Positions 44,846 to 58,000 of a DNA stretch of 64,000 nucleotides are shown piece after piece. How positions within the stretch are numbered: the first letter of the stretch is position 1; each line of letters starts with the position of its first letter. The position numbers were made by a program, and so were the translations under genes. The notes beneath the pieces are model-generated. The model saw only the letters and a program-made list of their open reading frames with translations, was not told the DNA's origin and did no database searches. Source of the DNA: Siphonodentalium dalli (Eukaryota > Mollusca > Scaphopoda > Gadilida > Siphonodentaliidae); the NCBI GenBank assembly GCA_032622095.1, contig CP136062.1:620001-684000 (forward strand). Reading direction: 5' to 3'.

Positions 44846-46360
44846 CAGGGGGGGGGGGTCGGAAAAAAATTCCAGGCACGTATGATGGGGTGGTGGGTGG
44901 GTGTCTCTCGGGTCCAAAAAGCAGTGTTTTCCATGTGCCAAATTGTTTTTCCATTCCTGCTATTGAGTCTTATTTTGATGTGTTTTGAACAGAAACAGGT
45001 CATATATAGTTAATAGTAATGCTATACTATATATAGAGGTTATCAGTAGTTGGATCAGTTGCACAATGGCCAACAATAACCCAAATTCAACTTGATAGAA
45101 CTAGAAACTGCGCTATTGGAAAATTAAATTTAATCAGGATTCCATCTACTGATACAACAAAATAAGAATAACTATGCAGAACTCAGCTGAAAATAAGCAA
45201 TAAAATGAAAGCACATTTGACATGGAAATAAAGATATAATAAATAATGGAATAAAATAGACTTTTGACAACATAAAACATAAAATCTTAACAAATAAATT
45301 GAAGGCCAGCCGGGCCAGCTTGAACAATTTCAAATTGTTTTCCAAGTTAATGTGGATCAGCTTGTAATGTTGATCACAGTAACAAAGATTTTATCGTCAC
45401 TGATATCGTGAGCAAAAAAGAAGTGAGATTGGGCTATCCATCCATATTATTCCCAATTATTACGAAGCCTATTACTTCAAGCAGTGGCTACCAGCCTGCC
45501 ATTACACGCTATAACATGTTTCCTCAGTTCTGGTTTCTGAGATGCACCAAGAAGAGTCACGCGGGTATATCATGGTTGTGTTTGGTATTAGCATTATTCT
45601 TCAAACTGGGATAAACTGGGATGAACAGTTGTATTTCCACATGTTTTGATCAACAATTTGGTTCCAGCAATACAGTAATGAACTAATTAAACGTTTCCAT
45701 AACCACAGCAGAATAATGGGTAATTTTTTCAGGGGAGAGCTTTCCGATGAATGACAACAAGCCATATTTCCAACTAAATCCTGAAAAATTACCCATTATT
45801 TTGCTGTGGTTATGGAGTCAATTAATTAGGGCATTACTGTATATCACATAGCAAATATCAAAATATCAAATAATCTGAAATTTGTTGTACCGGTACCATG
45901 TATTCTGTAGAATACTCAAATGTGATTATGTGACTAGATCATGTGACTATATATTATGAAAATGAATGTTAATAAAAACTTTGGCACTCTGCCTATATAT
46001 CCCTAGAAATGTGATTATGTTGACACATTTCTTGATTAATGACACTTATATGATAAATTCAAATAGTATCGTTATCTCATTATGCACTGTTCTATTCAAA
46101 TATCGCGCAATAAATTATGATAATGCAGGATAATCAGCTATTTGGTTGCTCAGTTGATAATTTTCTCAAATTTAGGGGGGTGGGTATCCAAAACTGACCG
46201 GAAAAAAATTCCTGAAACGGAAAAAAAAGGGTGGGTGTCCAAAATTGCCTGGAAAAAAAGGCCGGAAACGGAAGAAATTGGGTGGGTGGGTCCCCCGAGG
46301 CCGGAAAAAATTAAAATGATCATACGTGCCTGGAAATTTTTTCCGACCCCCCCCCCCCTG
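44846..46360. mobile_element. hAT-like non-autonomous transposon, 1.5 kb
   Basis: The ends are CAGGGGGGGGGG..TCGGAA plus 'ttccaggcacgtatgat' and the inverted equivalent ending CCCCCCCTG. CAGGGG ends are typical of hAT elements. The flanks AGTCCAG (44839-44845) and AGTCCAT (46361-46367) are a 7-8 base duplication of the interrupted repeat, as expected for hAT (8 bp). The subterminal region near 46170-46300 repeats 'ccggaaaaaaattcc'-like strings. No transposase frame is present. Confidence 0.75.
45673..45839. mobile_element. TA-flanked MITE inside the hAT-like element
   Basis: Inverted ends of about 60 bases begin CAGTAATG and end CATTACTG, each abutting TA, the Tc1/mariner target duplication. 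The middle ('tttccgatgaatgacaacaagccatat') resembles text beside the CGG runs of the 35-41 kb foldback (36960-37005 and 39900-39945). Confidence 0.8.
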
Positions 46361-46912
46361 AGTCCATCAGTATCTCAGAAAAAGTGAAAAAAAATCACTT
46401 TTGACACAAAATTCGAGCAGGGGAGCACGAATTGGAACACAACAATGCATTTAAGGCAAACAAAAGTGGGGGTCGAATTTCAATCTGAATTTCGAACTTC
46501 AATCCAGATCGAAATTCGCCCAGATTGAAATTCAAACCTATAGATCGAGTAATTTCTCGAAGCTGAGCGTTAGTTTGCTTGATTCTCTTATGGAAAGTAT
46601 CAAACATACCAAATTTCAGCTCAATCCAGCCATAAACAATGCCACTTCCCTTCGGCGCCTTGATATTGAAGGCGAAATTTTCTAAGTCCAGCGCCGTGGC
46701 TAAATTTTCCAGCAGTATCTCAGAAAAAGTGAAAAAAATAACTTTTGACCCAAAATTCGAGCAGGGTAACACGAATTGGAACACAACAATGCATTTGAGG
46801 CAAACAAAAGTGGGGGTCGAATCTCCACCGAATTTCGAACTTCAATCTAACTTCACGCGAATCTCCACCGAATTTCGAACTTCGAACTTCGATCCAACTT
46901 CACGGACCCGCA

Positions 46913-48104
46913 CCTTTGAGGAGCTTTCTTAATCTTCAAGTATTTTTCGCAAATTGCCCAGACCATCTGGTGTGTTAAACTCTTCCCTAAACCGAATTGA
47001 GGCCAGTCCGTCCCATTTAAATCGCGCGAGGTGGCTTCGCGCGCAACGGAAACGTCTCATGCTGTGAACCATGTATGAATTTACCAGTATTACTAAACTG
47101 AATTCCAAGATAATTTTATTCATTAACAGCTTCTATCACTTGGGAGTAATGGGAGCCAAATCTGACTGGTTACACAAATCAGTACAATCATATATATAAT
47201 CTTACTACCGGCTCTGGTGTACTTCCGTACACAAAACTACACAATAATTGTTTAAATACAAGCACCATCGGTCTCTATTGGCACAATTCAAGTACAATTG
47301 CATTTTAGATTGGAATTTACGAAACTATTCATACATATAAAGCTGGACATCAATATTGGAACACACACAGGATAAATTTCTATCAGGCTAATTGATAACC
47401 TTATATCGAGTTACAACAAACGAGGCCGCATCGACAAGTTCGTGGCATCTGTGCACTGGCTGATTTATTACCTCTTGCGTGATGAGGTGAAATCAAAGAG
47501 ATACCGATACCGGATATGGCATTAATTTGTCCATACATTAGGAAGAAAATTCCAGGGATATACATGTACGATGGGTTCTTCTCAGAAGATAGCAGTCATT
47601 CTACTTACATATTTGGGACTGGCCACGACTGCTACAGTTACCATTCTGTAGTCGATCCCAGTCTATCTGCTATATTTTCATGGCAATTACTTTACTTAAT
47701 GCGTGTTAATCGTCGATAATCGTTCTTGGCTGCGTGGTATTCTCGTGGTGATTCCTTTGTGCGATTGGCAGCATCATTTTATTTAACGGAAATTTTATCG
47801 AAATTCAACCCGTCGATTGTAAAAATTGGCCCAAAGAAAGTAAAGATACCAATATACCGCGATTGCTCATAAAAATATGTTATATTGTGTGTGCTATAAA
47901 ATATGCATATGTGCATATATATGAAATTACTTTGATACTAACAATTCTTGAAAATTTTATTAATTGTTGAAAATGAGCATTTTAAATTAAATTTGGAAAA
48001 ACTAAATTTTATTTATATAAATTTTGATCCCAGTTTTCAAAACAAATTAATTTAAATTTAAAACTTTAGTTACGTTTTGGACATTAAATTCGATATTTTA
48101 AAGT
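46913..48104. other. No gene recognised
   Basis: Unique AT-rich sequence; short frames only. Confidence 0.5.
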
Positions 48105-48430
48105 GATCTGAAACACTCCAGTAGGGTGATGAAATAGAAATGGAGAATATCTTGCTGAAAGTAGTTATTTTTACAAATATTGTATCCAAATTGACAGAAC
48201 ACACCGTAATTCTTATATATATGCATTAAATACAGTGACCCCCCGATGGCGAAATCATTTGTGTTAGTTTACCGCCGATAGATGCGTCCCGAATCGGGAA
48301 GTAAATATTTACAATTGAGCGTATAATATAGTAGTTCAGACGATGTTTTCTATGAAGTGGTACGGTCGATTTGTTTGAGATTTTCGGCAATGTTAGTAGA
48401 ATTCATACATCCCCTCATGGCATAGCGCAT
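48105..48430 (+). repeat. Dispersed repeat, empty-site copy for the 13.4-kb MULE
   Basis: Uninterrupted version of 13289-13391 plus 14694-14890 (shared 'ggtgatgaaatagaaa', 'tgcgtcccgaatcg', 'aagtaaatatttacaatt'). Confidence 0.85.
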
Positions 48431-49149
48431 GCATACTAACTAATCAGTTTCACGCGTCCGAACAAGTGCATAATATGTCTTTAACTTATGAATCTTTGTA
48501 ATGTTATATCCAATTTTTCAGCCATTTGTTAGAACACGATATCGCCGCACAAACTACCGAAACCATTATCGTACATGTAATATGAACAAACACAAGAAAA
48601 TAGTAATGCCAACTAAAATAAAATGCGACAACAAAACATGACATGGATATAAAGGCCATAGACACAGATAAACAAATATGATATATATATATAATTCAAT
48701 ATATGAAATTGTTTTTTATTATCAAAGATTTTATCTGACAATTCTGTATTCATTGACGCTAAGACCACGTGCGATTTTTCCGTGTTTTTTCCGTGTTAAA
48801 ATGTTGGCCACGCGTGGTTTTGAAAACACTACGGGCCTTGTATACTGTGGTTGACACATCTTGACTTCTAGAATATACCGTGGCGCATCCATTCTAACAA
48901 TACCCCTCTCCCAATCATGTTGATTTGCTATAGTGAACAGTCATTGAAGTTTTAACTAATCTAGCCGAAATGTAGGCTAAGCGTTTTTTGGAATGCGTAA
49001 CCGTCTATGACGTGTCATCGGTCGACCCCATTCACGACTGCTTTGATGGATACGCTCACAGTATGTAGCCCACCACGCATGTGTACCGTCATGTATCAAT
49101 CACCATAACGAATTTAGCCCTCCCCGGTACTTGTAATTTAACAGAACCC
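48431..49149. other. No gene recognised
   Basis: Unique sequence without supported features. Confidence 0.45.
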
Positions 49150-50290
49150 AGCTGTTCGAAGCCAAAGTTAAACTATCTCTTAATTGCTGATTATTAGTGC
49201 CTCTTCAAAACCATTATAGGTAAACAAAACCAATCCCGTGACATTCCCTGCGTCATGTCACTTTTTTGCATCAATTTCTCCACATATCTCCATGAAATAA
49301 TAATAAACGCTCTTTAATGATTGTATATCAATGAAATCATCTGAGGTCAAAGACGCCTATCACGTGAAATCACCTGGTCGGGTGATTCATCTGTACCAAT
49401 TTTTCTTCATATACTTTGAGCCTATAGCGAATGCCTTCGTTGCTCGCATTTGCCCATTAAAGTCGTCTGAGATCAACGGCATCCGGATAGAGTTAATTTT
49501 TTTCTTTTAATTGCTAATTATTAGTGCATCTTTAAATCGTGTGAGGTCGACACACCCAATCCTTTGACACGCCCTGCGTCATTCCAGTTTTGTCACAAAT
49601 TTCCCCCACTCATCTTCAGGAATGAAAATAAACGCTCTTTATTGATTATATGACCATGTAAGTCATCTGAGGTCAAAGACGCCTATCGCGTGACAACCAC
49701 CTGGTCGGGTGATTCATCTGTACCAGTTATCCCAAATTATACTTTGAGCCTATAACTAACGCTCTTTATTGCTCACATTTGTCCATTAAAATCGTCTGAG
49801 ATCAGCGGCATCCGGATAAAGTTACATTTATCTTTTAATTTCTTATTATTAGTGCATGTTTAAATAATTTGAGGTCAACAAACCCATTCGCTTGACATGC
49901 CCTGCGTCATTCGACTTTTGTCACCAATTTTCTCACATATCTTCTGGAATGATGATAAACGCTCTTTATTGATTATATACCCATGTAAGTCATCTTGGGT
50001 CGAAGATGCCTATCGCGTGACATTCATCAAGTTGGGTGGTTCATTTGTACCAATTTTCCTACAAATACTTTAAACTTATAAAGAACGCTCTTTATTGCTC
50101 AAATTTGACCCTTAAAGGCGTCTGAGGTCAACGGCATCTATACCACACTATATGGGTCATCCCCGTGTTTAAACTTACACCGACCAGATTTCAACCATTT
50201 TTGTTCTATAATCAATTAGTTAGTTAAATGCGTTGTTATTGTCCCTTTAGGACATCTAATGTCAATGGGACCTATCTGATAATATTTTCC
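49150..50290 (+). repeat. Tandem repeat, about 326 bp, a little over three copies
   Basis: The marker AAACGCTCTTTA starts at 49304, 49629 and 49957 (spacings 325 and 328). Each unit has two halves: 'catctgaggtcaaagacgcctatc' and, about 130 bases on, 'cccattaaa.tcgtctgagatca' plus 'cggcatccggat'. Divergence between units is moderate, so the duplication is not recent. Confidence 0.9.
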
Positions 50291-50839
50291 GGGCCAAATT
50301 ACCCATATATTAAACCTCATTAGTAACTGACCAATGTGGTTGTCTACTTAATGCATGGTTTATTCAGATGTAATTCTATATCTCCTGTGTCGTAGAAAAT
50401 ATCACCGCAAAATACGTAAATCGAAATATATCTCAGGATTTTGAATTTTAAAAGTTGATATTGAGTAAGCGGTTTTAATTATAAGATATAACCCATAATC
50501 AGTCTTCGTCATGCAAACATATTCCCAAATTAACAGTATTTATCACAATAAAACCAGGTCCCCCTAATGTCGGTCGGTAACACTGTCAGATATACACTAC
50601 CGATAATTTAATTGCATATATCTATTAAAATATTCATTCCGCGCAAAAACTATCGACAGTTGGTGAATAATAGTGTCACAGAGATCACACATGACACGAA
50701 AAATATATAAATTTGCATGTTAAATGCACTTAAAAAACACGCTAAACATTAGGGGGACACACAAAAAGTCGCCCTAATGTAAAAGTCGCCCTAATGTGGG
50801 TTATTTACACACAAATATCTCCCTAATGTGGCTTCCGCG
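50291..50839. other. No gene; cluster of 'CCCTAATGT' motifs
   Basis: Between about 50570 and 50830 the string CCCTAATG recurs at least four times (and once as its complement). The same word is part of segment A of the 17-25 kb array. Confidence 0.6.
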
Positions 50840-51473
50840 AACATATGTGTGTGTATGTATGTATGTGTGTATATATGTGGGTACTTCATAGAATCGAAAA
50901 CGCGTGTAGGAACGGGCATCCCCACGGCAATGTCGGCTTATAAGACATCTTTACTACACATGACAGCCGATGGACAATTGGTCTCTATATATGTACCAAA
51001 ATTACGCCGCGTTGGTGACTGGGAAATTCCAGGGAATGCCGATTGAGCTCAAACTTGCTACCTACGGGAAGTGTCATATATATGTGTGTGTCCTTTATAG
51101 ACTCGAACCGATTGAGCTCAAACTTGCTTAATACGGGAAGTGTCATGGACGGGTTCATTGAAAAAAAAAAAAATCGGGTAAAATTGAAAAACAAAATTAA
51201 AAAGGCACAATTAACTCCTTGAAAAACCAAAAGAAATCGTGTAAAATTTAAAAACAAAAAATTCAATTAAAAAATTAAAAAGGCACAATTAACTCATTGA
51301 AAAACAAAAAAATTAACTCATTGAAAAACAAAAAATTAAATTAAAATTGTCATGTTTCTGACTATTGCCGAAATTTGCTGCAAATGCAGCACAACTGTCT
51401 CGGAACCTGTTGCAATTGCTTTTTCGAACAAAGCCATGGGACGAATGCCGCCAGTGGCGGGATAACCTGCTAG
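50840..51473 (+). mobile_element. Helitron-like element, 5' truncated
   Basis: It shares with the later copies the 'gtacttcatagaatcgaaaacg' segment, two 'ccgattgagctcaaacttgct' segments and the A-rich stretch, and ends in a GCCGCCAGTGGCGG hairpin followed by CTAG (51470-51473). The 5' end is missing; it starts in a GT/AT microsatellite. Confidence 0.65.
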
Positions 51474-52544
51474 TACTATATATTTTGAAAACTCCGTATA
51501 TATATGTGTATATATGTGTGTACTTCATAGAATCCAAAACGCGTGTAAAGATTGAGCTCAAACTTCCTATGTAAGTGTCAAATACAACCGACAAGACCGT
51601 GGTCGCGTTTTAGAGAAGCTCAAAGCACCCGTTCTCCAATCTCAAATCACCGCAAAGGCACGGCGTGGGTTAATCAAGTGATTATTTAATGAGCGTTTGT
51701 TTTTGACGCATCTCTATAAAGGGCGTCTGTTTCCCATTCAACGTTATTAGCATCTGCATAGTTATACGGAACATTGAGTGCTTGCCTATGCGGGGAGATT
51801 TATTGGAGCTCTTACAACATCATTGTTATAGTATGTATGACACTTAGGTCAGGGCTTAGGGGGGGGGGTAGTTATAGGCATATTGCTTCTCAGAAATCCC
51901 GGTTACAAACCAACACTCACAATTTCGTATTTACGCAAACGTTATCGCTCGAAATTTATTCCCTGCGAGCACGGATGGCGCGCTTTGTTTTTATAGTATA
52001 TACCGAAATCATCCCAGATAATCACGAATATAGCATCAGAGATGGACAATTGGTCTCTATGTATGTACCAAAATTACGCCGCGTTGGTGACTGGGAAATT
52101 CCACTGAATGCCGATTGAGCTCAAACTTGCTACCTACGGGAAGTGTCATATATATGTGTGTGTCCTTTGTAGACACGAACCGATTGAGCTAAAACTTGCT
52201 AAATACGGGAAGTGTCATGGACGGGTTCATTGCAAAAAAAAAAATCGGGTAAAATTGAAAAACAAAATTAAAAAGGCACAATTAACTCCTTGAAAAACCA
52301 AAAAAAATCGGGTAAAATTTAAAAACAAAAAATTCATTTAAAAAATTAAAAAAGCACAATTAACTCATTGAAAAACAAAATAATTAACTCATTGGAAAAC
52401 AAAAAAATAAATTAAAATTGTCATGTTTCTGACTATTGCCGAAATTTGCTGCAAATGCAGCACAACTGTCTCGGAACCTGTTGCAATTGCTTTTTCGAAC
52501 AAAGCCATGGGACGAATGCCGCCAGTGGCGGGCTAACCTGATAG
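51474..52544 (+). mobile_element. Helitron-like element, 1071 bp (copy A)
   Basis: It begins directly at the CTAG end of the previous element (TACTATATATTTTG start) and ends in the CCGCC-AGT-GGCGG hairpin plus 'taacctgATAG'. A 3' hairpin about 7-10 bases before CTRR, no terminal inverted repeats and insertion next to T are the marks of Helitrons. It is non-autonomous; no Rep or helicase motif. It is almost identical to 53905-54974. Confidence 0.65.
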
Positions 52545-53233
52545 TCTCTTCTATATATTTTGAGAACCTCTTGTATTCGAGAGATAGCCCACACCCTCCG
52601 GACCTCAATGATATGATCGTGAATGAGTATTGATATACCCCACTAAACTTTGACAAACACCAGTAATGGTGTGTAGATCATTTACATATCTCTCCTATAT
52701 ATTTTGATACAATCTATCTAATTTACATATCTCTCTTATATATTTATGTTTGTGTGTGTGTTGTACTTCATACAAATCTACGATTCTCGACCGATCGGGA
52801 CGAAACTTGGTAGTGTGTGTGTAGTTTGACCAGACGGTGGTCGTTGTCGTATTGGCGAGCCCGTGCGACGCCCGTGCAGCGCATGCGCAGACGATATCTC
52901 GGAAACGGGTGGAGCTATCGACTTGAAATTTGCTATGCGAATGTATCTTTCGCCGGGTACAAATTTTATCGGGTCGCCGAGCCCGTGCGACGTCCGTGCA
53001 GCGCATGCGCAGACGAGATCTCGGAAACGGGTGGAGCTATCGACTTGAAATTTGGCATGTGAATGTATCTTGCGCCGGGTACAAATTTTCATGCCCAGCA
53101 CCAGATCTCGGAAACTGGTGGAGCTAACGGGTACAAATTTTTATTATTGAAACGCGTGGAGCTAAAAATTTAAAAAATATATATAAAAATGTCATGTTTC
53201 GGACAAGCCGCCGGTGGCGGGCTAACCTGCTAG
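52545..53233 (+). mobile_element. Helitron-like element, second subfamily, 689 bp
   Basis: It starts TCTCTTCTATATATTTTGAG and ends in the CCGCCGGTGGCGG hairpin plus CTAG. Inside are two tandem copies of a roughly 118-base GC-rich unit ('gcccgtgcgacg.ccgtgcag', 'gcgcatgcgcagacga', 'ctcggaaacgggtggagcta'). The 62.7 and 63.2 kb elements belong to the same subfamily. Confidence 0.65.
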
Positions 53234-53904
53234 TCTACTATATATTTTGAGAACTACGTATATATATATATGTGTGTGTATATATATATGTGGGTACTTC
53301 ATAGAATCGAAAACGGCTGTGCGGATCGAGCTCAAATTTCGTATATAAGGGTAAAAACACACGGGGATCGTCCACGTCGCATTTTGGACAAGCTCTGAGC
53401 ACTAATTCTCCACTCCCAATCATCAAAATCACTGCAAACGCCACTTCGGGGGTTAAGGCATCAACGATCTTTATATTGACCATATTCGGAGTCGTTAACC
53501 GACTAACCCTCTTTATTGCCATCGACGTTGCTAAACGGCTACCCCATGCGTACGAAATACGGATGCAAAACGCGAAATGTATTTATCTCGATTATTATTC
53601 TTATATCTGTCGTTCCTAGGAACGGGGGAAATTTTCATCGGGTCAGTTTTTCCGCCCGATGTACCTTAAAAAATCATACCTCTTTTAGGGACGGGTACTG
53701 CGTGTTGTGTGATTCTTATGTCTTCTTCACCTTAATCGGGTAAAATAAGGTCTAATCGGGTAAAATATTGAAAAACCAAAAATTTAATTAAAAAATTAAT
53801 CCAAAAAATTAATTAAAAAATCCAGTAAATTAAAAATGCACATTTAACTCATGTTATAAACAAATATAATTAACTGAGCCGCCAGTGGCGGGCTAACCTG
53901 CTAG
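53234..53904 (+). mobile_element. Helitron-like element, 671 bp
   Basis: Start TCTACTATATATTTTGAG at a CTAG|TC junction with the preceding element; end hairpin GCCGCCAGTGGCGG plus CTAG at 53901-53904. The interior differs from copy A after the 'tcatagaatcgaaaacggc' segment. Confidence 0.6.
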
Positions 53905-54974
53905 TACTATATATTTTGAAAACTCCGTATATATATGTGTATATATGTGTGTAATTCATAGAATCCAAAACGCGTGTAAAGATTGAGCTCAAACTTCCTA
54001 TGTAAGTGTCAAATACAACCGACAAGACCGTGGTCGCGTTTTAGAGAAGCTCAAAGCACCCGTTCTCCAATCTCAAATCACCGCAAAGGCACGGCGTGGG
54101 TTAATCAAGTGATTATTTAATGAGCGTTTGTTTTTGACGCATCTCTATAAAGGGCGTCTGTTTCCCATTCAACGTTATTAGCATCTGCATAGTTATACGG
54201 AACATTGAGTGCTTGCCTATGCGGGGAGATTTATTGGAGCTCTTACAACATCATTGTTATAGTATGTATGACACTTAGGTCAGGGCTTAGGGGGGGGGGT
54301 AGTTATAGGCATATTGCTTCTCAGAAATCCCGGTTACAAACCAACACTCACAATTTCGTATTTACGCAAACGTTATCGCTCGAAATTTATTCCCTGCGAG
54401 CACGGATGGCGCGCTTTGTTTTTATAGTATATACCGAAATCATCCCAGATAATCACGAATATAGCATCAGAGATGGACAATTGGTCTCTATATATGTACC
54501 AAAATTACGCCGCGTTGGTGACTGGGAAATTCCACTGAATGCCGATTGAGCTCAAACTTGCTACCTACGGGAAGTGTCATATATATGTGTGTGTCCTTTG
54601 TAGACACGAACCGATTGAGCTAAAACTTGCTAAATACGGGAAGTGTCATGGACGGGTTCATTGCAAAAAAAAAATCGGGTAAAATTGAAAAACAAAATTA
54701 AAAAGGCACAATTAACTCCTTGAAAAACCAAAAAAAATCGGGTAAAATTTAAAAACAAAAAATTCATTTAAAAAATTAAAAAAGCACAATTAACTCATTG
54801 AAAAACAAAATAATTAACTCATTGGAAAACAAAAAAATAAATTAAAATTGTCATGTTTCTGACTATTGCCGAAATTTGCTGCAAATGCAGCACAAGTGTC
54901 TCGGAACCTGTTGCAATTGCTTTTTAGAACAAAGCCATGGGACGAATGCCGCCAGTTGCGGGCTAACCTGCTAG
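53905..54974 (+). mobile_element. Helitron-like element, 1070 bp (copy B, near-identical to copy A)
   Basis: It differs from 51474-52544 at only a handful of positions over 1.07 kb, so the two are very recent duplicates 2431 bases apart. It ends CTAG at 54971-54974. Confidence 0.7.
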
Positions 54975-55012
54975 TCTATACTATATATTTTGAGACTTCG
55001 TATATATATATA

Positions 55013-58000
55013 TAGTCCAGGAGATCGACCCCAAGAAATAACAAATGTTGCTCATTTTGACGGACAAGTGCTATCCGGTCTAATTTTGTAGTAAAATATA
55101 TGTAGATTACGAAAATCCATGATAGCAGTGGTGAATTTGTAGCTTAATTGGCGAAAAATGTGTTTTTATTGACCTACCCGATGACCGAAAATGAAAGAAT
55201 TTTCCGGCGACGTCATATTACTACTAGTCCGGGAGCTAATATGGGTATCCTTGCACCCCCTGGGACTTAACTTATCCCAACTCATTTTGTTCCTTATTAT
55301 GTCCTTCAACTTTTAAGCAATGTTAGCAAGAAAAAAAAGTGGCCGTATAGACTCCAGACAAAATGGCGTCCATCATGGCCGCCGTTTTTCAGACCAGACC
55401 CTAAGTCAGTTTTATGCAAATTATAGCGATGAAAATCTTGTAAAATGTATACAAATGTATATATTTTCGTGAAGCTAAGACATAATGTAACTTTTTTGGG
55501 GCAAAATTGAAACTCACCATCCAAGATGGCCACCAATATGGCCGCCGGAAGTTGAAAATATGACCTTTTTTTTTACAAATATCTTCTAGATCGATTCATG
55601 CTGTTTGAAACTGGTTGAGTAATGCGACTTTATTTTGTATTTTGTGTAACTGATCATTGGGGCAATTAAATATGCACTTTTTGGGTTCCTAGCCCCTTCC
55701 GTTCCCTCAAAAATTCGAATTTACAGAACGCAGTATAAAATTTCACAAAATTGGGATTATAGTCATATTTTAACAAGAAATGAACAGAACTTTGCAATGT
55801 AAGTGATGCATATGATTATTCCTATGAATATTCCAACTCACTGGAACCAAAATTCTTACTTTGGCTCAAAATGGCTGCCAAAATGGTTGCCAAAATATGG
55901 AAAATGATAAATATTGCCCCAGCGCGTTCTGCAATCGATTACAAGTTGTGGATGATGTACAAAATTGGCAGATTTCGACAGAACTATATGCTCTCATTAA
56001 GTAGACATGGATAAACTTCTTGTATGTAGCACTGTGTCAGGGAGGAAGCAGTTATATAGGGTGGATGTAATATAGTGTGTCATTTTGACATAATTACACC
56101 ATGGTTTAATATATAATTCCATGATAATTACAATCTGAAATGACTGATATCAAAGTTTATGGTGACCATTCAACGTTTGATGCCATTTGACGGCACGTGT
56201 CACGAAGCTTCGGTAAATTGTATGAAAAATCCCCACAGATTGGGGTTAACGATGCGAGGTCACATTTTCGGTCACATTTTGACGGAACTGTATACTCTCA
56301 TTAAGTAGACATCGCTAAACTTCTTATATGTAGCCCTGTGTCAGGGAGGGAGCAGTTATATAGTAGGTGTAATATAGTGTGTCATTATGACATATTCCTC
56401 GATGGGTTAATATATAATGCGATGCTAATTATGATCTGAAATTATTAATATCCGGGTTTCTGGTGACCATTCAACGTTTGTTACCGTTACCATATGATGT
56501 CATATGGTGGTATATTCCTGGAGTTCTGACACGTCATGAAGCTTCGGTACATGGCACGAAGCTTCGGTGCATTGGATGAAAAACCGCCACAGGTTTGGGT
56601 TTAAGAATGCATGGTCAATATTTGTTTTGCCACAGCACTGGGAGATAAGTACCCAGGGTCACATGTTTCTTCTGATTTTGATAGTACTGTATACTGTTAT
56701 TAATAAAGATACACCTTGACTAACTTCATGTTGAATGAACCAGTCACAGTATAATTTTCTATTATTGAACATTTAACTTGAATGTCACGAATAATCGGTA
56801 CATTCATGTTTTTGTTTCGACGTCGACTGTATGCATAAATCTGATTTAAATATAGTAATATATAAATAATAATTAATGTACCGAAGCTTCGTATCTATAG
56901 GTTACAAACACCTAATTATTTTCCATATGCGACAGTGTTAACTAAACGTCCCACCGGCTATTGGTTAAGCCTATTTGAACTTCAAGTGGTCAATTTTCCC
57001 TTAGCACGTCATCTGCTGCACCAGTATGTGACAACAAACGCGCCATTTTCGGTATTTTTTTCAAACGATAGTCTTGCATTTCCACAACTACCCCATTTAC
57101 TGCACAAAAATCAGCAGCATAAACATATCCAGACCCCTTCCGTAACTTCTAGATACCACCAGACTCTTCCTGGACATCTAAACATACACGATCGCCATAT
57201 TTACGTAGGCTATGATTTTCTGTTCCCGATTAGGGATATTTCCCTCAATGATAATCAAACAATCAGCAGCCAGATTGTTTTGTTATGCTGACTCGAGTTT
57301 CAAGAAGCGTAACTCTATATAATTAGTTGCCTGTAACATATAATTGTAAAGAAAATCGAACTTTGATCATGTAAACTGCGCCAATTTTACAAAAAAAGCT
57401 TTACTGTGATACGATAGAAATATAGAAGTCATTGGACATCCTATTATCTCCCAGTGGTCCTTTGACCCACATACCCCGTTTTAAAATTGACCATTGGGGG
57501 GGGGGGGTAAGAAATAACACCGATACTCGATTCCTGACAACTCTGGAAGCACAGTTTAGTAGAAAGATACTAATGGCTCATGTCATGCTTGTTATATACA
57601 TATACACTGCATAGTGTCGCATGCCCCATGTCCATCCACTCTCTAATCGGAATATTATGACCACAAATGTGACCACACCCAAAATTCAGGGTTTTTCATC
57701 ATAATTTAATTTGTAAAATCCGACTCGCGTGCATAATGCACAGGATAGAAAGGCATATGTATACGTTTTGGAAACTAGTTACGTATATCTACCATATGCC
57801 TTAAGAATTTTATCTAATTTTGAGCAGTACATGGTTTAATTGGATTTGAATTAGACCCCCCTCAACTTAGAAAACAAGTAGAAACCTTTTTAAATCCATT
57901 TAAAAACATTGTAGAAGCCAAGTTGTAAATTATTTAACAATATTAAAATAATTATGGTGAATTTTAACCTTAAAATCATACTAAGATGTAATGGTTGCAA

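Larger units (their letters stand above)
43573..46912. repeat. Inverted block of a roughly 360-bp repeat (second foldback), split by an insertion
   Basis: Copies of one unit ('cacttttgtttgcctcaa', 'attcgtgctcccctgctcga', 'ttatggctggattgagctg', 'aatcaagcaaactaacgctc') run forward from 43573 to about 44340 and in reverse from there to 44845 and from 46361 to 46912. The outermost sequences, TCCGTGAAGTTGGATCGAAG at 43578 and its complement near 46890, are inverted, so without the insertion the block is a foldback of about 1.8 kb. Internal stacks of 'gaatttcaatctg' and complement are themselves palindromic. Frames of up to 174 codons on both strands are by-products. Confidence 0.85.

Noticed and set aside
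43834-44941. Frames of 74-174 codons in the 360-bp repeat block
   Set aside because: The same peptide appears in both orientations of a foldback repeat and reads palindromic DNA; it looks like a by-product.
51774-52118. 114-codon frame conserved in both long Helitron copies (also 54205-54549)
   Set aside because: The copies are near-identical DNA duplicates, the frame has no ATG, and no Rep or helicase motif is present.
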